64,000 nt of DNA from an uncultured Sulfurovum sp. (GCA_902727915.1 CACVAU010000079.1:1-64000), one strand, 5' to 3'. Positions 1 through 9,160 are shown, numbered from the stretch's first letter. Notes: a model not told the origin generated them from the sequence alone. Numbers and translations: made by a program.

Positions 1-2
1 TA

Positions 3-128
3 ACTGATGCTACTAAAACGGCTACAACAGAAGCTGGAACAGCTGTTAAAACTGCTGCTGATAATGCATCTGATGTGTCTAAAACAACAGTAGACAGTGC
101 ATCTGATACTGCTAAAGATAGCAAATAA
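3..128 (+). CDS. C-terminal end of a low-complexity Ala/Thr/Asp-rich protein (partial)
   Basis: The frame is open from the left edge of the window to a TAA at 126-128. The 41 visible residues are almost all Ala, Thr, Asp, Lys, Ser and Val, with irregular 11-residue-like periodicity (for example KTAADNASDV and DSASDTAKDS). Such composition is typical of LEA-like or apolipoprotein-like amphipathic helices, but so little is visible that no function can be assigned. The start lies outside the window. A hairpin follows the stop. Confidence 0.6.
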   Translation, partial: TDATKTATTEAGTAVKTAADNASDVSKTTVDSASDTAKDSK

Positions 129-147
129 TTTTTTCCTCTTTTCAAAC

Positions 148-180
148 AAAGCTACCAAGTCACTTTTGGTAGCTCTTCTC
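148..180 (+). terminator. Hairpin after the partial gene, probable terminator
   Basis: A nine-base perfect stem (AGCTACCAA at 150-158, TTGGTAGCT at 166-174) with a seven-base loop lies 21 bases after the stop codon. Flanking A and T residues could extend the stem slightly. The downstream T tract is interrupted by C, so termination strength is uncertain. Confidence 0.55.
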
Positions 181-269
181 AATTATCTCTTCTATAAAAA
201 TCATTGACATCTGCCAAAAACATCAAAAGGTGTTATTATTGTTTTATCTAAGTGAAAAAAGGGCATTTT

Positions 270-3200
270 ATGAGACTGAATATTTTTCCAAAGTTATTAG
301 GAATAATTATACTAACGATGACGTTAGCTTCTACTTCAACACTGACAGAGTTACAAGGAACTAAAAACTTATCTGAAACAGATTTGAAAAGGATGGTTAA
401 ACAACTCGAAAGTATTAAATTTAAGACTATATTTAAAAATGAACGGGTTGATACTAAATATTATAAAAAGTATAAAGAAAAAAACCTTGAACTTTTAAAT
501 TTTTATACGGTTACAGATTTGGAGACAATGCATGAACTCTTAATTGAAAATCCTGATTTTGCTCTCTACGCACCATTTACTTTTTTAGCATATCAGCATC
601 TTGAAAAGGAAAAAGATAATAATATAACGTGGTATGGACATTTGATGACAGATACCATGTTAGATATTATTGGTGAAAAAGATAAAATTTTACAAGAAAA
701 ATTTAAAGTTATGGTAGCAAAACTTGATAGCTTAGTGGCTCAAGAATTAAAACCAACAGAAGTTAAAAAAATGACTTTTGATAAGCCTTTGCCTAAAGAG
801 CCTATTTTTAAAATGGTTAAAGATATTTCTAATGTTGATGATATTGAAGGTTTTGTAGAAGAATTTATTATGGAATATGATAGTCTGTTTGTAGAAAATC
901 ATTTTCTTCTAGCAGGTGTTGCTGACTTTAAAATGGAATATGAAGACTTAGATTTAGAATTTGAAAAGTATGACGCTTTTTGGGTTTCTCCTATTTGTCA
1001 TTTAGAATTTACAAATACGATTTTTAATCGTGCTATACCACAAGCAGGAGTACTTGCTCCTTGTACAGTTTATTTCTATGTTCCAAAAGGTTCTGGAAAA
1101 CTTTATGTTGGCTATGTTCCTTTAGAACATTGGATCTCTATGGCTGATATTAATAATGAAGCTCAAATAACTGCAATTAAAAAAACATCTGCTGATATGA
1201 TACAAGTCTTTAAAGAGTTGGGCTTCAAGATGAACATAGAAGTAGCAAAAGCAGAAGTAAAAAAAGTAGAAGCAGTAGCTGTAAAAGCGACAGAGGTAAA
1301 AGAAGAGATAGAAAAAGCTAAAGCAGGGGAATCAGTACTGGTAGAGTTTTATGGAACGAAAGGACAACCAGATGCTGAGCTGGGTGCGATGATAGATAAC
1401 TTAGGGAAAATAGGGTTTAATACTTCAGCAAAAAATGAGCATATAGAGAACCATTACTACAATAAGTTCAAAGAGAAGAATTTAGACTTATTGAGTTTTT
1501 ATACTTTATTTGATATAGAGTCATTAAGACCATTACTACTTAAAAACCCAGACTTTGGAGCGTATGCACCGTTTAACCTTTTAGCCTATAAGAAACTTAA
1601 AGATGCAGAAGGTGGAGATACCACATGGTATGGACATTTAAATGTAGAAACGATGTTAAAGATAATAGGTGAAAGTGACGAAGAAACGAAAGAGAAGTTT
1701 CGCGTGATGATGTCTAAAGTAGATAAACATGTAGAAGCAGAAATGAAACCAACTGAGCGTAAAACTTTAAGTTATTCAGCAGCATTACCAGAGAAGCCAT
1801 TACTTAAAATGGTAAAAAAGATAGGTGAAGTAGAAGACATAGAAGAGTATGTAGAAGAGTTTATACCCAAACACAATTTATTATTTAAAAATAATAAGTT
1901 TATTATTGCAGGTTTTTTAGATGTGAAATTTGAATATGAAGATTTGGAGTTAGAATTTGATAAGTATGATGCTTATTGGGTTTCATCACTTTGTCACTTT
2001 GAGTTTTCAAATGCTGTCTTTAATCAAGGTGACCCTCATGCAGGAGCATTTGCACCATGTTCAGTTTATTTTTACATTCCAAAAGGTTCTGGAGAGATTC
2101 ATGTAGGATATGCATCCGTAGATAATTGGTTAGCAACCACAGGGATTACTGATCCAAAGAAGATAGCTTATATGAAAGAGATTTCAGCTTCTGTTATTAG
2201 AATTTTTAAAGAGTTAGGCTTTGAGATGAAAGAAGAGCTTGAAGTAAAGCAAAAAGAAAAAGCAGAAGTAAAAGCAGAAGTAAAAAAAGTAGAAGTAGTA
2301 GCTGTAAAAGCGACAGAGGTAAAAGAAGAGATAGAAAAAGCTAAAGCAGGGGAATCAGTACTGGTAGAGTTTTATGGAACGAAAGGACAACCAGATGCTG
2401 AGCTGGGTGCGATGATAGATAACTTAGGGAAAATAGGGTTTAATACTTCAGCAAAAAATGAGCATATAGAGAACCATTACTACAATAAGTTCAAAGAGAA
2501 GAATTTAGACTTATTGAGTTTTTATACTTTATTTGATATAGAGTCATTAAGACCATTACTACTTAAAAACCCAGACTTTGGAGCGTATGCACCGTTTAAC
2601 CTTTTAGCCTATAAGAAACTTAAAGATGCAGAAGGTGGAGATACCACATGGTATGGACATTTAAATGTAGAAACGATGTTAAAGATAATAGGTGAAAGTG
2701 ACGAAGAAACGAAAGAGAAGTTTCGCGTGATGATGTCTAAAGTAGATAAACATGTAGAAGCAGAAATGAAACCAACTGAGCGTAAAACTTTAAGTTATTC
2801 AGCAGCATTACCAGAGAAGCCATTACTTAAAATGGTAAAAAAGATAGGTGAAGTAGAAGACATAGAAGAGTATGTAGAAGAGTTTATACCCAAACACAAT
2901 TTATTATTTAAAAATAATAAGTTTATTATTGCAGGTTTTTTAGATGTGAAATTTGAATATGAAGATTTGGAGTTAGAATTTGATAAGTATGATGCTTATT
3001 GGGTTTCATCACTTTGTCACTTTGAGTTTTCAAATGCTGTCTTTAATCAAGGTGACCCTCATGCAGGAGCATTTGCACCATGTTCAGTTTATTTTTACAT
3101 TCCAAAAGGTTCTGGAGAGATTCATGTAGGATATGCATCCGTAGATAATTGGTTAGCAACCACAGGGATTACTGATCCAAAGAAGATAGCTTATATGAAA

Positions 3201-4307
3201 GAGATTTCAGCTTCTGTTATTAGAATTTTTAAAGAGTTAGGCTTTGAGATGAAAGAAGAGCTTGAAGTAAAGCAAAAAGAAAAAGCAGAAGTAGAAAAAG
3301 CAGAAGCAGTAGCTGTAAAAGCCACAGAGGTAAAAGAAACGGCTAATACAATAAAGATTGTAATTCCTACCGTACCTAAAGTGAATGTAGCCATTCCTGA
3401 ACCTGTTACTGTAGCTATTGGTGTTGAAAAGGAGGATATTTCTGAAAGAGGGCTTGATGATCGAAGGATTCAGTATGAATCAAGGATTCCACCTGGTTAT
3501 ATGACATCAGAAGAAAGGTATAAACAAAATACTAAAAAAGCTTCTGTTATGGTGGGAGAGGTTGATAAAGGACGTATTTCTACATATTTAAGAACAGGCT
3601 TAATCTCTATTGATGAGGCAAAGGCTAAACTTGAAAAGGCTGGTTTTCAAATTATAACGGTAGTTTCTTTAGATAAAAAGAAACAACTCACTTCAATTGT
3701 ATTTACAAGTGATGCCTTAAAAAAAATGTCTTCAAAAGAAAATAGAGGTCATTTAGCAACATTGAGATTGCTCATTAACGAAAAAGATAAGAGAGTGAGC
3801 ATTACAAACCCTCTTTATTTGGCCAAAGCATTTTTAGAGAATGAGTTTGTAAAAGAAGATGCTGTAAAAATTTTAACATCAATAGTTAGTGAATTTAAAG
3901 GTATTCAAAATTCATCTGATAAACTGAAATTTCAGCTTTTACCAAAATATCAATTTATGAATAACTTACCTTATTTTAAAGACCATATTGTTGTGGCACG
4001 AGGTGATAATTTAAAAGCGAAGTTAGTGAATAATAAGCGTGTTGCTTTTTCATTAGATTTAGCAAATGGGGCTACCCTTATAGGTGTTAAGTTAAATAAA
4101 CGTACGCAGAAATTTCCAAAACAAATAGGGTTAGATAATGCTGGGATGTTACCCTATCCTCTACTTATTGAAAATGGTGAAGCAAAAATTTTAAATCCTA
4201 AGTATTATATTTCATTGATGTACCCTAAGTTAACAATGGAAGAATTTATGACGATTGCTACAGTACCTGATGGTATCGAAAATGATTGTGCGAAAGTTTT
4301 TAGATAA
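270..4307 (+). CDS. Large secreted protein with tandem DUF302-like modules
   Basis: The protein is 1,345 residues from the ATG at 270. That start has AAAAGGG six bases upstream and leads straight into a signal peptide; an in-frame GTG at 252 is less likely. The body holds three modules of about 330-340 residues. The first is diverged; the second and third are practically identical because of a 1,023-bp DNA duplication. Each module has two halves resembling DUF302: one with NPDFGAYAPF and TWYGHL, the other with a Cys in SSLCHFEF and a second in FAPCSVYFY. Modules are joined by Lys/Glu/Val/Ala-rich linkers (KAEVKKVEAVAVKATEVK type). About 300 unique C-terminal residues follow. The DUF302 match is by eye; the function is unknown, possibly periplasmic or cell-surface. 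The gene stands alone and ends at a strong hairpin. Confidence 0.75.
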   Translation: MRLNIFPKLLGIIILTMTLASTSTLTELQGTKNLSETDLKRMVKQLESIKFKTIFKNERVDTKYYKKYKEKNLELLNFYTVTDLETMHELLIENPDFALYAPFTFLAYQHLEKEKDNNITWYGHLMTDTMLDIIGEKDKILQEKFKVMVAKLDSLVAQELKPTEVKKMTFDKPLPKEPIFKMVKDISNVDDIEGFVEEFIMEYDSLFVENHFLLAGVADFKMEYEDLDLEFEKYDAFWVSPICHLEFTNTIFNRAIPQAGVLAPCTVYFYVPKGSGKLYVGYVPLEHWISMADINNEAQITAIKKTSADMIQVFKELGFKMNIEVAKAEVKKVEAVAVKATEVKEEIEKAKAGESVLVEFYGTKGQPDAELGAMIDNLGKIGFNTSAKNEHIENHYYNKFKEKNLDLLSFYTLFDIESLRPLLLKNPDFGAYAPFNLLAYKKLKDAEGGDTTWYGHLNVETMLKIIGESDEETKEKFRVMMSKVDKHVEAEMKPTERKTLSYSAALPEKPLLKMVKKIGEVEDIEEYVEEFIPKHNLLFKNNKFIIAGFLDVKFEYEDLELEFDKYDAYWVSSLCHFEFSNAVFNQGDPHAGAFAPCSVYFYIPKGSGEIHVGYASVDNWLATTGITDPKKIAYMKEISASVIRIFKELGFEMKEELEVKQKEKAEVKAEVKKVEVVAVKATEVKEEIEKAKAGESVLVEFYGTKGQPDAELGAMIDNLGKIGFNTSAKNEHIENHYYNKFKEKNLDLLSFYTLFDIESLRPLLLKNPDFGAYAPFNLLAYKKLKDAEGGDTTWYGHLNVETMLKIIGESDEETKEKFRVMMSKVDKHVEAEMKPTERKTLSYSAALPEKPLLKMVKKIGEVEDIEEYVEEFIPKHNLLFKNNKFIIAGFLDVKFEYEDLELEFDKYDAYWVSSLCHFEFSNAVFNQGDPHAGAFAPCSVYFYIPKGSGEIHVGYASVDNWLATTGITDPKKIAYMKEISASVIRIFKELGFEMKEELEVKQKEKAEVEKAEAVAVKATEVKETANTIKIVIPTVPKVNVAIPEPVTVAIGVEKEDISERGLDDRRIQYESRIPPGYMTSEERYKQNTKKASVMVGEVDKGRISTYLRTGLISIDEAKAKLEKAGFQIITVVSLDKKKQLTSIVFTSDALKKMSSKENRGHLATLRLLINEKDKRVSITNPLYLAKAFLENEFVKEDAVKILTSIVSEFKGIQNSSDKLKFQLLPKYQFMNNLPYFKDHIVVARGDNLKAKLVNNKRVAFSLDLANGATLIGVKLNKRTQKFPKQIGLDNAGMLPYPLLIENGEAKILNPKYYISLMYPKLTMEEFMTIATVPDGIENDCAKVFR
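1247..2269 (+). repeat. Tandem duplication, copy 1 (1,023 bp)
   Basis: This is the first unit of an in-frame tandem duplication of 341 codons in the large secreted protein gene. I compared it line by line with the next 1,023 bases and found one difference: C at 1273 against T at 2296, an Ala to Val change. The unit boundaries fall in the repetitive Lys/Glu linker (AAAAGCAGAAGTA), which could have been the recombination site. Confidence 0.9.
2270..3292 (+). repeat. Tandem duplication, copy 2 (1,023 bp)
   Basis: This is the second unit, directly abutting copy 1. The same linker motif begins again at its 3' end before the sequence leaves the repeat in GTAGAAAAAGCAGAAG. Near-total identity, including silent sites, points to a very recent duplication or ongoing homogenisation. 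Confidence 0.9.
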
Positions 4308-4319
4308 TAAAGAAATGTG

Positions 4320-4366
4320 AAAGTTAAGAGAAGTTAAGTATTTGATTAACTTCTTTAACTTTTTTG
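4320..4366 (+). terminator. Strong hairpin terminator between convergent genes
   Basis: The left arm AAGTTAAGAGAAGTTAA (4321-4337) and right arm TTAACTTCTTTAACTT (4346-4361) pair almost completely across an eight-base loop. The right arm runs into a T tract ending at 4365. It ends the large repeat-protein gene and may also serve the opposing gene that stops at 4380. Confidence 0.8.
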
Positions 4367-4379
4367 AGGAAGAGAATGC

Positions 4380-4607
4380 TTAGAGTTCTTGCTCAGCTTT
4401 TTGTAAAGCTTCAATAACTTGTGCAATATTGGCTTTTGGAATATGTACTTTCCATTCAGGCTCCGTTGCATCTGCTTTTAATGATATTCCAATACTTGCG
4501 ACGCTTTCACTTTTTGGTCCATAAGGTTGTGCTACAGTTGTAATCGTGATTTTACCTTTGGTACCTGATAATGTCATTTCATCTATTGGTGTTATGGTTC
4601 CACTCAT
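4380..4607 (-). CDS. Small hypothetical protein, 75 aa
   Basis: The start is taken at the ATG ending at 4607 because AAAGGA lies about eight bases upstream. The longer frame from 4652 would run through an AT-rich, promoter-like stretch. The product has no signal peptide or membrane segment. It begins MSGTITPIDE and has beta-rich stretches (GKITITTVAQPYG, VASIGISLKA) followed by a helix (NIAQVIEALQKAEQEL). I do not recognise the family. It is probably cytoplasmic and transcribed alone or as the last gene of the leftward set. Confidence 0.6.
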   Translation of the reverse strand: MSGTITPIDEMTLSGTKGKITITTVAQPYGPKSESVASIGISLKADATEPEWKVHIPKANIAQVIEALQKAEQEL

Positions 4608-4679
4608 GATATTTTCCTTTAATTGTTTAATTTTGAGAAATGAGTATATCATGAATATTTAAGAGTTTTGTTAAAATAC

Positions 4680-5858
4680 TTACTTTAGTTTAATCATAAA
4701 GAAGTTTTTAGAACGGCTGTAACTATCACTTTCACCAACAACGATAACTGAACCATCGGTTGTCCTTGTGATGCCATGAGCGATGTCTTTATTTTCTCCA
4801 CCATAAGTACCTGACCATAACAATGTTCCTTTTTTGTCAAGTGCTAAGATGTAGTTGTCAAAGCCTCCTTTACCCATTGAGTTGGTTGTTCCAGCAACCA
4901 TATAGTTACCCTTACTTGTTACGGTGACTGCATTACCTTCATCATAGTATCCAAAACCGTAAATTTTAAACCAAATAAGTTTTCCATCTTTGTTAAAATG
5001 CATAATAGGTAAATCAGTTTGGTCGGAATTATATGAACGTGTTTTTCCTGTAGCAACAATACCTCCATCAGGTGTTGGGGTTACAGCATGAAGTACATCA
5101 TTGTATTTTTCACCTAAGGTTCTTGCCCACAATTTTTCTCCATTTTGATTTAGTTTCATTATAAAAAAGTCTGCATCTCCTGAGCTTTTTATCTCTCTTG
5201 CACCTACCATTATAAAGTTTCCATCACTTGTTCTAGTAAGGGCATTGGCTTCATCATTAAGCTCTCCACCAATGGTTTTTGTGCTTAGCATTTTTCCATT
5301 TTTATCTAAACGAATAATGTATATATCTCGGTATCCTTTGTTAGAAAAAGACTCTGAATCACCTACCAACAAAGCCCCACCATCGTTGGTTCCTGCAATT
5401 CCAGCAGCATATTCATCTCTATCTCCACCAAAAGAATTTTCCCAAAGAAGTTCACCTTCCAAGGATATTTTAGCTACATAAATATTTTGTCCATCAGCAA
5501 CTGGAAAAGATTTACTATCACCTAAGATAAGTAAGTTGCCATCTTTAGCACGAGAAATAGCAACAGCTTTATCAGTTTTTTTGCCACCAAGGAGTTTACG
5601 CCAAACTGTGTCTCCTTGCGCATTAAGTCGTGTTACACAAATATCAGAACGTTCTGCATTGAAAGATTTACAAGTTCCAACTACAGCAGTATGTGCCTCT
5701 TCTAACATAAGAACAGCATTGGCAACATCATCATCTTTTTCTCCATAAGTTTTTTGCCATTGGGCATAAAAGTGTGATTTTTCTGCTTTGTTATCAGCGA
5801 AAAGAAGAGGGCTAAGTAGCAGGGATGCCAGTAATATTTTGGAGTAAGTTTTTAGCAT
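4680..5858 (-). CDS. Exported seven-repeat beta-propeller protein
   Basis: The 392-residue product starts with a signal peptide (MLKTYSKILLASLLLSPLLFA) and then carries seven repeats of about 45-50 residues. Their pattern is YGGxxxDxAxxIxxTxDGGxxxxGxSxSY followed by a strand with W or L and a KxG turn. Seven such units are expected to close into a seven-bladed propeller. Repeats of this kind occur in secreted proteins of unknown role, so binding or scaffolding in the periplasm is the most that can be inferred. AAGGA sits upstream of the start. The gene follows the MFS gene on the same strand after 40 bases. Confidence 0.75.
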   Translation of the reverse strand: MLKTYSKILLASLLLSPLLFADNKAEKSHFYAQWQKTYGEKDDDVANAVLMLEEAHTAVVGTCKSFNAERSDICVTRLNAQGDTVWRKLLGGKKTDKAVAISRAKDGNLLILGDSKSFPVADGQNIYVAKISLEGELLWENSFGGDRDEYAAGIAGTNDGGALLVGDSESFSNKGYRDIYIIRLDKNGKMLSTKTIGGELNDEANALTRTSDGNFIMVGAREIKSSGDADFFIMKLNQNGEKLWARTLGEKYNDVLHAVTPTPDGGIVATGKTRSYNSDQTDLPIMHFNKDGKLIWFKIYGFGYYDEGNAVTVTSKGNYMVAGTTNSMGKGGFDNYILALDKKGTLLWSGTYGGENKDIAHGITRTTDGSVIVVGESDSYSRSKNFFMIKLK

Positions 5859-5898
5859 TTTTTATCCTTATTGATTGTTGTGGTAAATGTAATAATTA

Positions 5899-7113
5899 TT
5901 ATACACTTTTATTATCTAAATCGGATAAATAATGTTTTTTAAACCATTTATAGTAAATTGCTGTACTGATAAAGCCACAACCCATGATGATACTAATGTA
6001 TTTTAACTCCATACCCATTTTGGCAGCATAACCGACAAAGAGCGTTATGGAAATATTAAATAACATGAATATCATATCGTTATAGGCAATCACACGACCT
6101 AAATATTTTACTTCTATCTCTTTTTGTAACATATAATAGGTATAAGACCAAAGAGAAGTTGATAAAAGTCCAACAATAAATATTCCCATGATAGAGAACA
6201 TATAATGGTGTTGTACAAATGACCAAGAAATAATGGCTAGACCTTGTAAGGTAAAAATATAATGTAAATTCTTATCATTGATATATTTTGAGAATAAAAG
6301 GGGACCAATGGTCATGGCTAAAGCTCGTGTTGCATTAATCCAACCAATGGCAAGTGGAATGGCAACGATGTATTTGTAGTGTAAGTCAGCTAAGAGTGTA
6401 ATCAAGGTTTCAAAGGAGGTAAAACCAATGCTTGCATGTAAGAGTATTAGATGTATAAGCTTTTTATGATTTTTTAAATAGATAAAGCCACTTTTCATCA
6501 TTTTTAGTGCTGATTCGGTATGTTTAATAGGTTCTAAAGAGAGCTGAAGTCCTAATAGAAGTATAAATGCTATTGAATAGAGTATAACATCAATAAGAAA
6601 AGTTGTATCATAGCCAAAATAGTAAGTAACAAGACCACCAAGTGCCATACCAGCTGCAAAACAAACTGACCAAACAATGGAGTGCAGTTCATTGGTTTTT
6701 TTAAGCATTTCTCCTTGAAGTATTTTGGGAAAAAGAGCCATTTCTGCTGCAAATAATATGGAGGAAGCAGCTGAGCGTATAAATACAAAAAGCATTAAGG
6801 CGTTGATGTCTTCTAGTGAGTTTATGGTCATAAAAAGAAGGGTCATGATAATTTCAATAATAAGTAAAATACTCATAAGCTTTTTAAAAGAAACTTTGTC
6901 AATAATCCAACCAGAAATAGGGGCTAAAACAATGGCTGGAAGCATTAGCATCATAAAGATATAGGCAATAGCAAGTTCTGATGCACCATATTCCAGCATC
7001 ATAGAGGCAATGGCAACTTGTGAAAACCAAGTTCCAAAATAGGAGATAAATTGTATGAGGGTAAGTCGTGCAACTACAGGATGTTTTAAGACATCCCAAT
7101 AGCTAGTTGTCAT
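5899..7113 (-). CDS. MFS transporter (EntS/MFS_3-like efflux family)
   Basis: The 404-residue integral membrane protein has about twelve hydrophobic segments and the N-terminal layout of MFS_3-type exporters: a WxSQVAIASMMLE-like first helix and a GWIIDKVSFKKLM loop matching the MFS motif between helices 2 and 3. The family exports small molecules such as siderophores or drugs; the substrate cannot be read from sequence. Its start overlaps the end of the upstream lipoprotein gene by 11 bases, so the two are probably translationally coupled. No strong ribosome site of its own is visible. Confidence 0.8.
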   Translation of the reverse strand: MTTSYWDVLKHPVVARLTLIQFISYFGTWFSQVAIASMMLEYGASELAIAYIFMMLMLPAIVLAPISGWIIDKVSFKKLMSILLIIEIIMTLLFMTINSLEDINALMLFVFIRSAASSILFAAEMALFPKILQGEMLKKTNELHSIVWSVCFAAGMALGGLVTYYFGYDTTFLIDVILYSIAFILLLGLQLSLEPIKHTESALKMMKSGFIYLKNHKKLIHLILLHASIGFTSFETLITLLADLHYKYIVAIPLAIGWINATRALAMTIGPLLFSKYINDKNLHYIFTLQGLAIISWSFVQHHYMFSIMGIFIVGLLSTSLWSYTYYMLQKEIEVKYLGRVIAYNDMIFMLFNISITLFVGYAAKMGMELKYISIIMGCGFISTAIYYKWFKKHYLSDLDNKSV

Positions 7114-7741
7114 TATTGGTACTTGGTTTTACTTTTGTATAGGCTGAGTCACCACAAAATTCTGCACAATCTGCACATTTTTCTTGGTAAAACTTTAAGT
7201 ATTCATAACGTGCATGTGTTAATGCTTCTGTCATTTTTGTACTTTTATCAATATCATCAAGATCACGTTCCCAGATGAGTTTTTCTTTCTTTGTAGAATT
7301 AATATAAAGTTTTAATAATTTTCCTTCTTGGGCAAGGTGCATGTTGTCAATAATACTCATTTTAGATTTATTTTTTCCTTGACGAACTTCTGACTCTGTA
7401 CTATCCTCAATCACTTTTTGAACAAATTTTCCACCTTTTTTATAGAAAATACCAGTATGGGTTTCAGGTGATAACTTATCGGCTATGGTGACATAATAGT
7501 ATCCATAATTATTAACATCAATCTCTTCGATTACCAGATAGCCCTCAGTAATCTTTTGACTACGAAACATTCCTTGCTTTAACAGATAGGTTCCAACAAT
7601 TGAATCTTCATCAATAATTTGTAGGTCATTTACATCGGTATTTTGACTACTGATAGGTAAGATATTTGCTTGTTTTGAAGGGTTTGTTGAATTACATGCA
7701 GTAAATACAAACATAAATATTAGTAAAAATATATAGGGCAT
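7103..7741 (-). CDS. Lipoprotein, 212 aa, with C-terminal Cys cluster
   Basis: A hydrophobic leader ends in the lipobox FTAC, so the mature protein should be lipid-anchored at Cys16. The middle is rich in beta strands (GTYLLKQGMF, YGYYYVTIADK). The C-terminus has a tight cysteine group, KCADCAEFCGDS, that could bind metal or form disulfides. I do not recognise the family. It is the first gene of a pair with the MFS exporter, which suggests a shared envelope function. AAGGATACTAA precedes the ATG. Confidence 0.7.
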   Translation of the reverse strand: MPYIFLLIFMFVFTACNSTNPSKQANILPISSQNTDVNDLQIIDEDSIVGTYLLKQGMFRSQKITEGYLVIEEIDVNNYGYYYVTIADKLSPETHTGIFYKKGGKFVQKVIEDSTESEVRQGKNKSKMSIIDNMHLAQEGKLLKLYINSTKKEKLIWERDLDDIDKSTKMTEALTHARYEYLKFYQEKCADCAEFCGDSAYTKVKPSTNNDN

Positions 7742-8027
7742 TTAGTATCCTTAGTAAAATAAATTTTATAATTCTAACATATTTATAACAGATAATAGAT
7801 AATAGAAGTTTAATGAATAGTTAATAAATTAGGGAAGGTGTTTATTCAAGTAGATAGTTATTGAAATATATATATTACTACTTAATATTATTATGATTAA
7901 TAAATCTTTATCTTATATATTAAAATAATTAATTAATATTAATTTAATATTTATAGGGTATTAACTATAATAATTTAAGTTTTAATAAAGATTTAAAATA
8001 TTATCAAATGGAAAGGAAAGGAAAATT
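7742..8027. other. AT-rich divergent intergenic region
   Basis: About 286 very AT-rich bases separate the leftward lipoprotein gene from the rightward HsdS-like gene. Promoters for both directions are expected here, and several TATAAT-like hexamers occur on each strand, but AT content is too high to single one out. No gene or RNA structure was recognised. Confidence 0.5.
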
Positions 8028-8501
8028 ATGAAATTACAAGAAATTGCAAACGTTATTAAAGGAACTTATCTCGTAGAAGGGCATAGTAAAGCCTCATTAA
8101 CCGAGTATAAAGAGCTTAGTATGCTCTCATTGGAACCAGTGGCTTTTTTAGATGAAAGAAAGATGATTAAGGTAAATGTGGGAGAGAAGGTTTCTCCAAA
8201 ACAATTAACAAGAGCTGGTGATATCGTTGTAAGTCTTTACTCCCCAATGATTGCTTGTTATGTGGAAAAAGGTCAAGAAGGTTATGTTGTTCCTCATTAT
8301 ATGAGTATCATTCGTATGAAAAATAATCTTAAAATGGATAGTCGTTTCATTGTACATTTTATTAATTCGGCAAGAGGAAGAAGGGCTTTGTCTAAAATGT
8401 CAGAGAGCTACTCTTCTAGTCGACCAACTTCATTGTCATTGCTTGTATTAAATGAAGTGGAGTTGTTAGCTGATACTAACAACTTAATGGAATGGTTATA
8501 A
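8028..8501 (+). CDS. Solo HsdS-like target-recognition protein, 157 aa
   Basis: The sequence resembles one half of a type I restriction specificity subunit: an opening MKLQEIANVIKGTYL, a central LTRAGDIVVSLYSP and YVVPHYMSIIRMK, and a closing helical region (SRFIVHFINSARGRRALSKM, then SSSRPTSLSLLVLNEVEL). Full HsdS proteins have two such domains and exceed 350 residues; this one has a single domain. No HsdM or HsdR gene is nearby. AAAGGAAAGGAAAATT before the ATG is a strong ribosome site. It may be a DNA-binding half-subunit or an adapted solo regulator. The family match is by pattern, not by search. Confidence 0.6.
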   Translation: MKLQEIANVIKGTYLVEGHSKASLTEYKELSMLSLEPVAFLDERKMIKVNVGEKVSPKQLTRAGDIVVSLYSPMIACYVEKGQEGYVVPHYMSIIRMKNNLKMDSRFIVHFINSARGRRALSKMSESYSSSRPTSLSLLVLNEVELLADTNNLMEWL

Positions 8502-8518
8502 AAGAAAAATTAGTAACA

Positions 8519-9109
8519 TTAGATGTTACTTTGAACAAATACTTCCATTTCAGCAACAATTGGATCGAGTTTTCTTTCACCATTAATAATTTTTAATAGG
8601 TTTTTGGCTGTATAGAAAGCTTGAATTTCAGCTAAAGGGTCAGTGTAAATTTTCATTCTGTCATAGAATACTTCAACACTGTCATCTGAACGCTCTTCAC
8701 CTGGTTTAGCATCGGCAGCACGTCCTAAGATTCTGTCTTTTGCTACTTCTCCTGAAACCCTTACTTCAATGGTAGAAACCAAAGTAATTTCATCTTCTTT
8801 TTCTAAAAGCTCATCAAGTGCAGTCATTTGCTCAACTGAACGTGGGTAACCATCAATTAAGATGTTATCTACAGGAGCTTGTTTAATCGCAGAAATGATG
8901 GTGTCAATAATAATATTTAAAGGAACCAAAGCACCTTTAGAAATAAACCCATCAATTGTTTGACCAAGTTCAGAACCTGAAGCTACCTCTTCACGGAGCA
9001 TGTCACCTGTAGAATAGTGAACGATATTGTCATTTCTCCCTGCGATAATACTTGCATCTGTTGTTTTTCCAGAGCCTGGTGCTCCGATAATAAGAAATAG
9101 TTTTTTCAT
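8519..9109 (-). CDS. adk: Adenylate kinase
   Basis: The enzyme interconverts ATP + AMP and 2 ADP in the cytoplasm. The Walker A loop GAPGSGKT is at residues 9-16, the AMP-site motif STGDMLREE follows, and the nucleotide-core motif LIDGYPRSVEQM is intact. The LID is the short type, and the 196-residue length fits the short Adk of this phylum. It lies 45 bases downstream of aspS on the same strand. A palindrome overlapping the aspS stop lies between the two genes. Confidence 0.93.
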   Translation of the reverse strand: MKKLFLIIGAPGSGKTTDASIIAGRNDNIVHYSTGDMLREEVASGSELGQTIDGFISKGALVPLNIIIDTIISAIKQAPVDNILIDGYPRSVEQMTALDELLEKEDEITLVSTIEVRVSGEVAKDRILGRAADAKPGEERSDDSVEVFYDRMKIYTDPLAEIQAFYTAKNLLKIINGERKLDPIVAEMEVFVQSNI

Positions 9110-9137
9110 GTGTGTCCTTTGTTTTTTATGGTTTGAA

Positions 9138-9160
9138 GTTCGACAAAATCGAACCTACGC
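9138..9160. repeat. REP-like palindrome, family 2, at the aspS stop
   Basis: The palindrome GTTCGAcAAAATCGAAC is followed by CTACGC. The complement of CTA at 9155-9157 is the TAG stop of aspS, so the element supplies the end of that gene. An inverted copy with one base change is at 35201-35223. Confidence 0.7.

Noticed and set aside
3191..3394. Minus-strand open frame of 67 residues inside the large repeat protein
   Set aside because: It is an antisense shadow of the repetitive Lys/Glu linker; it has a low-complexity Ser/Phe/Thr composition and no ribosome site.
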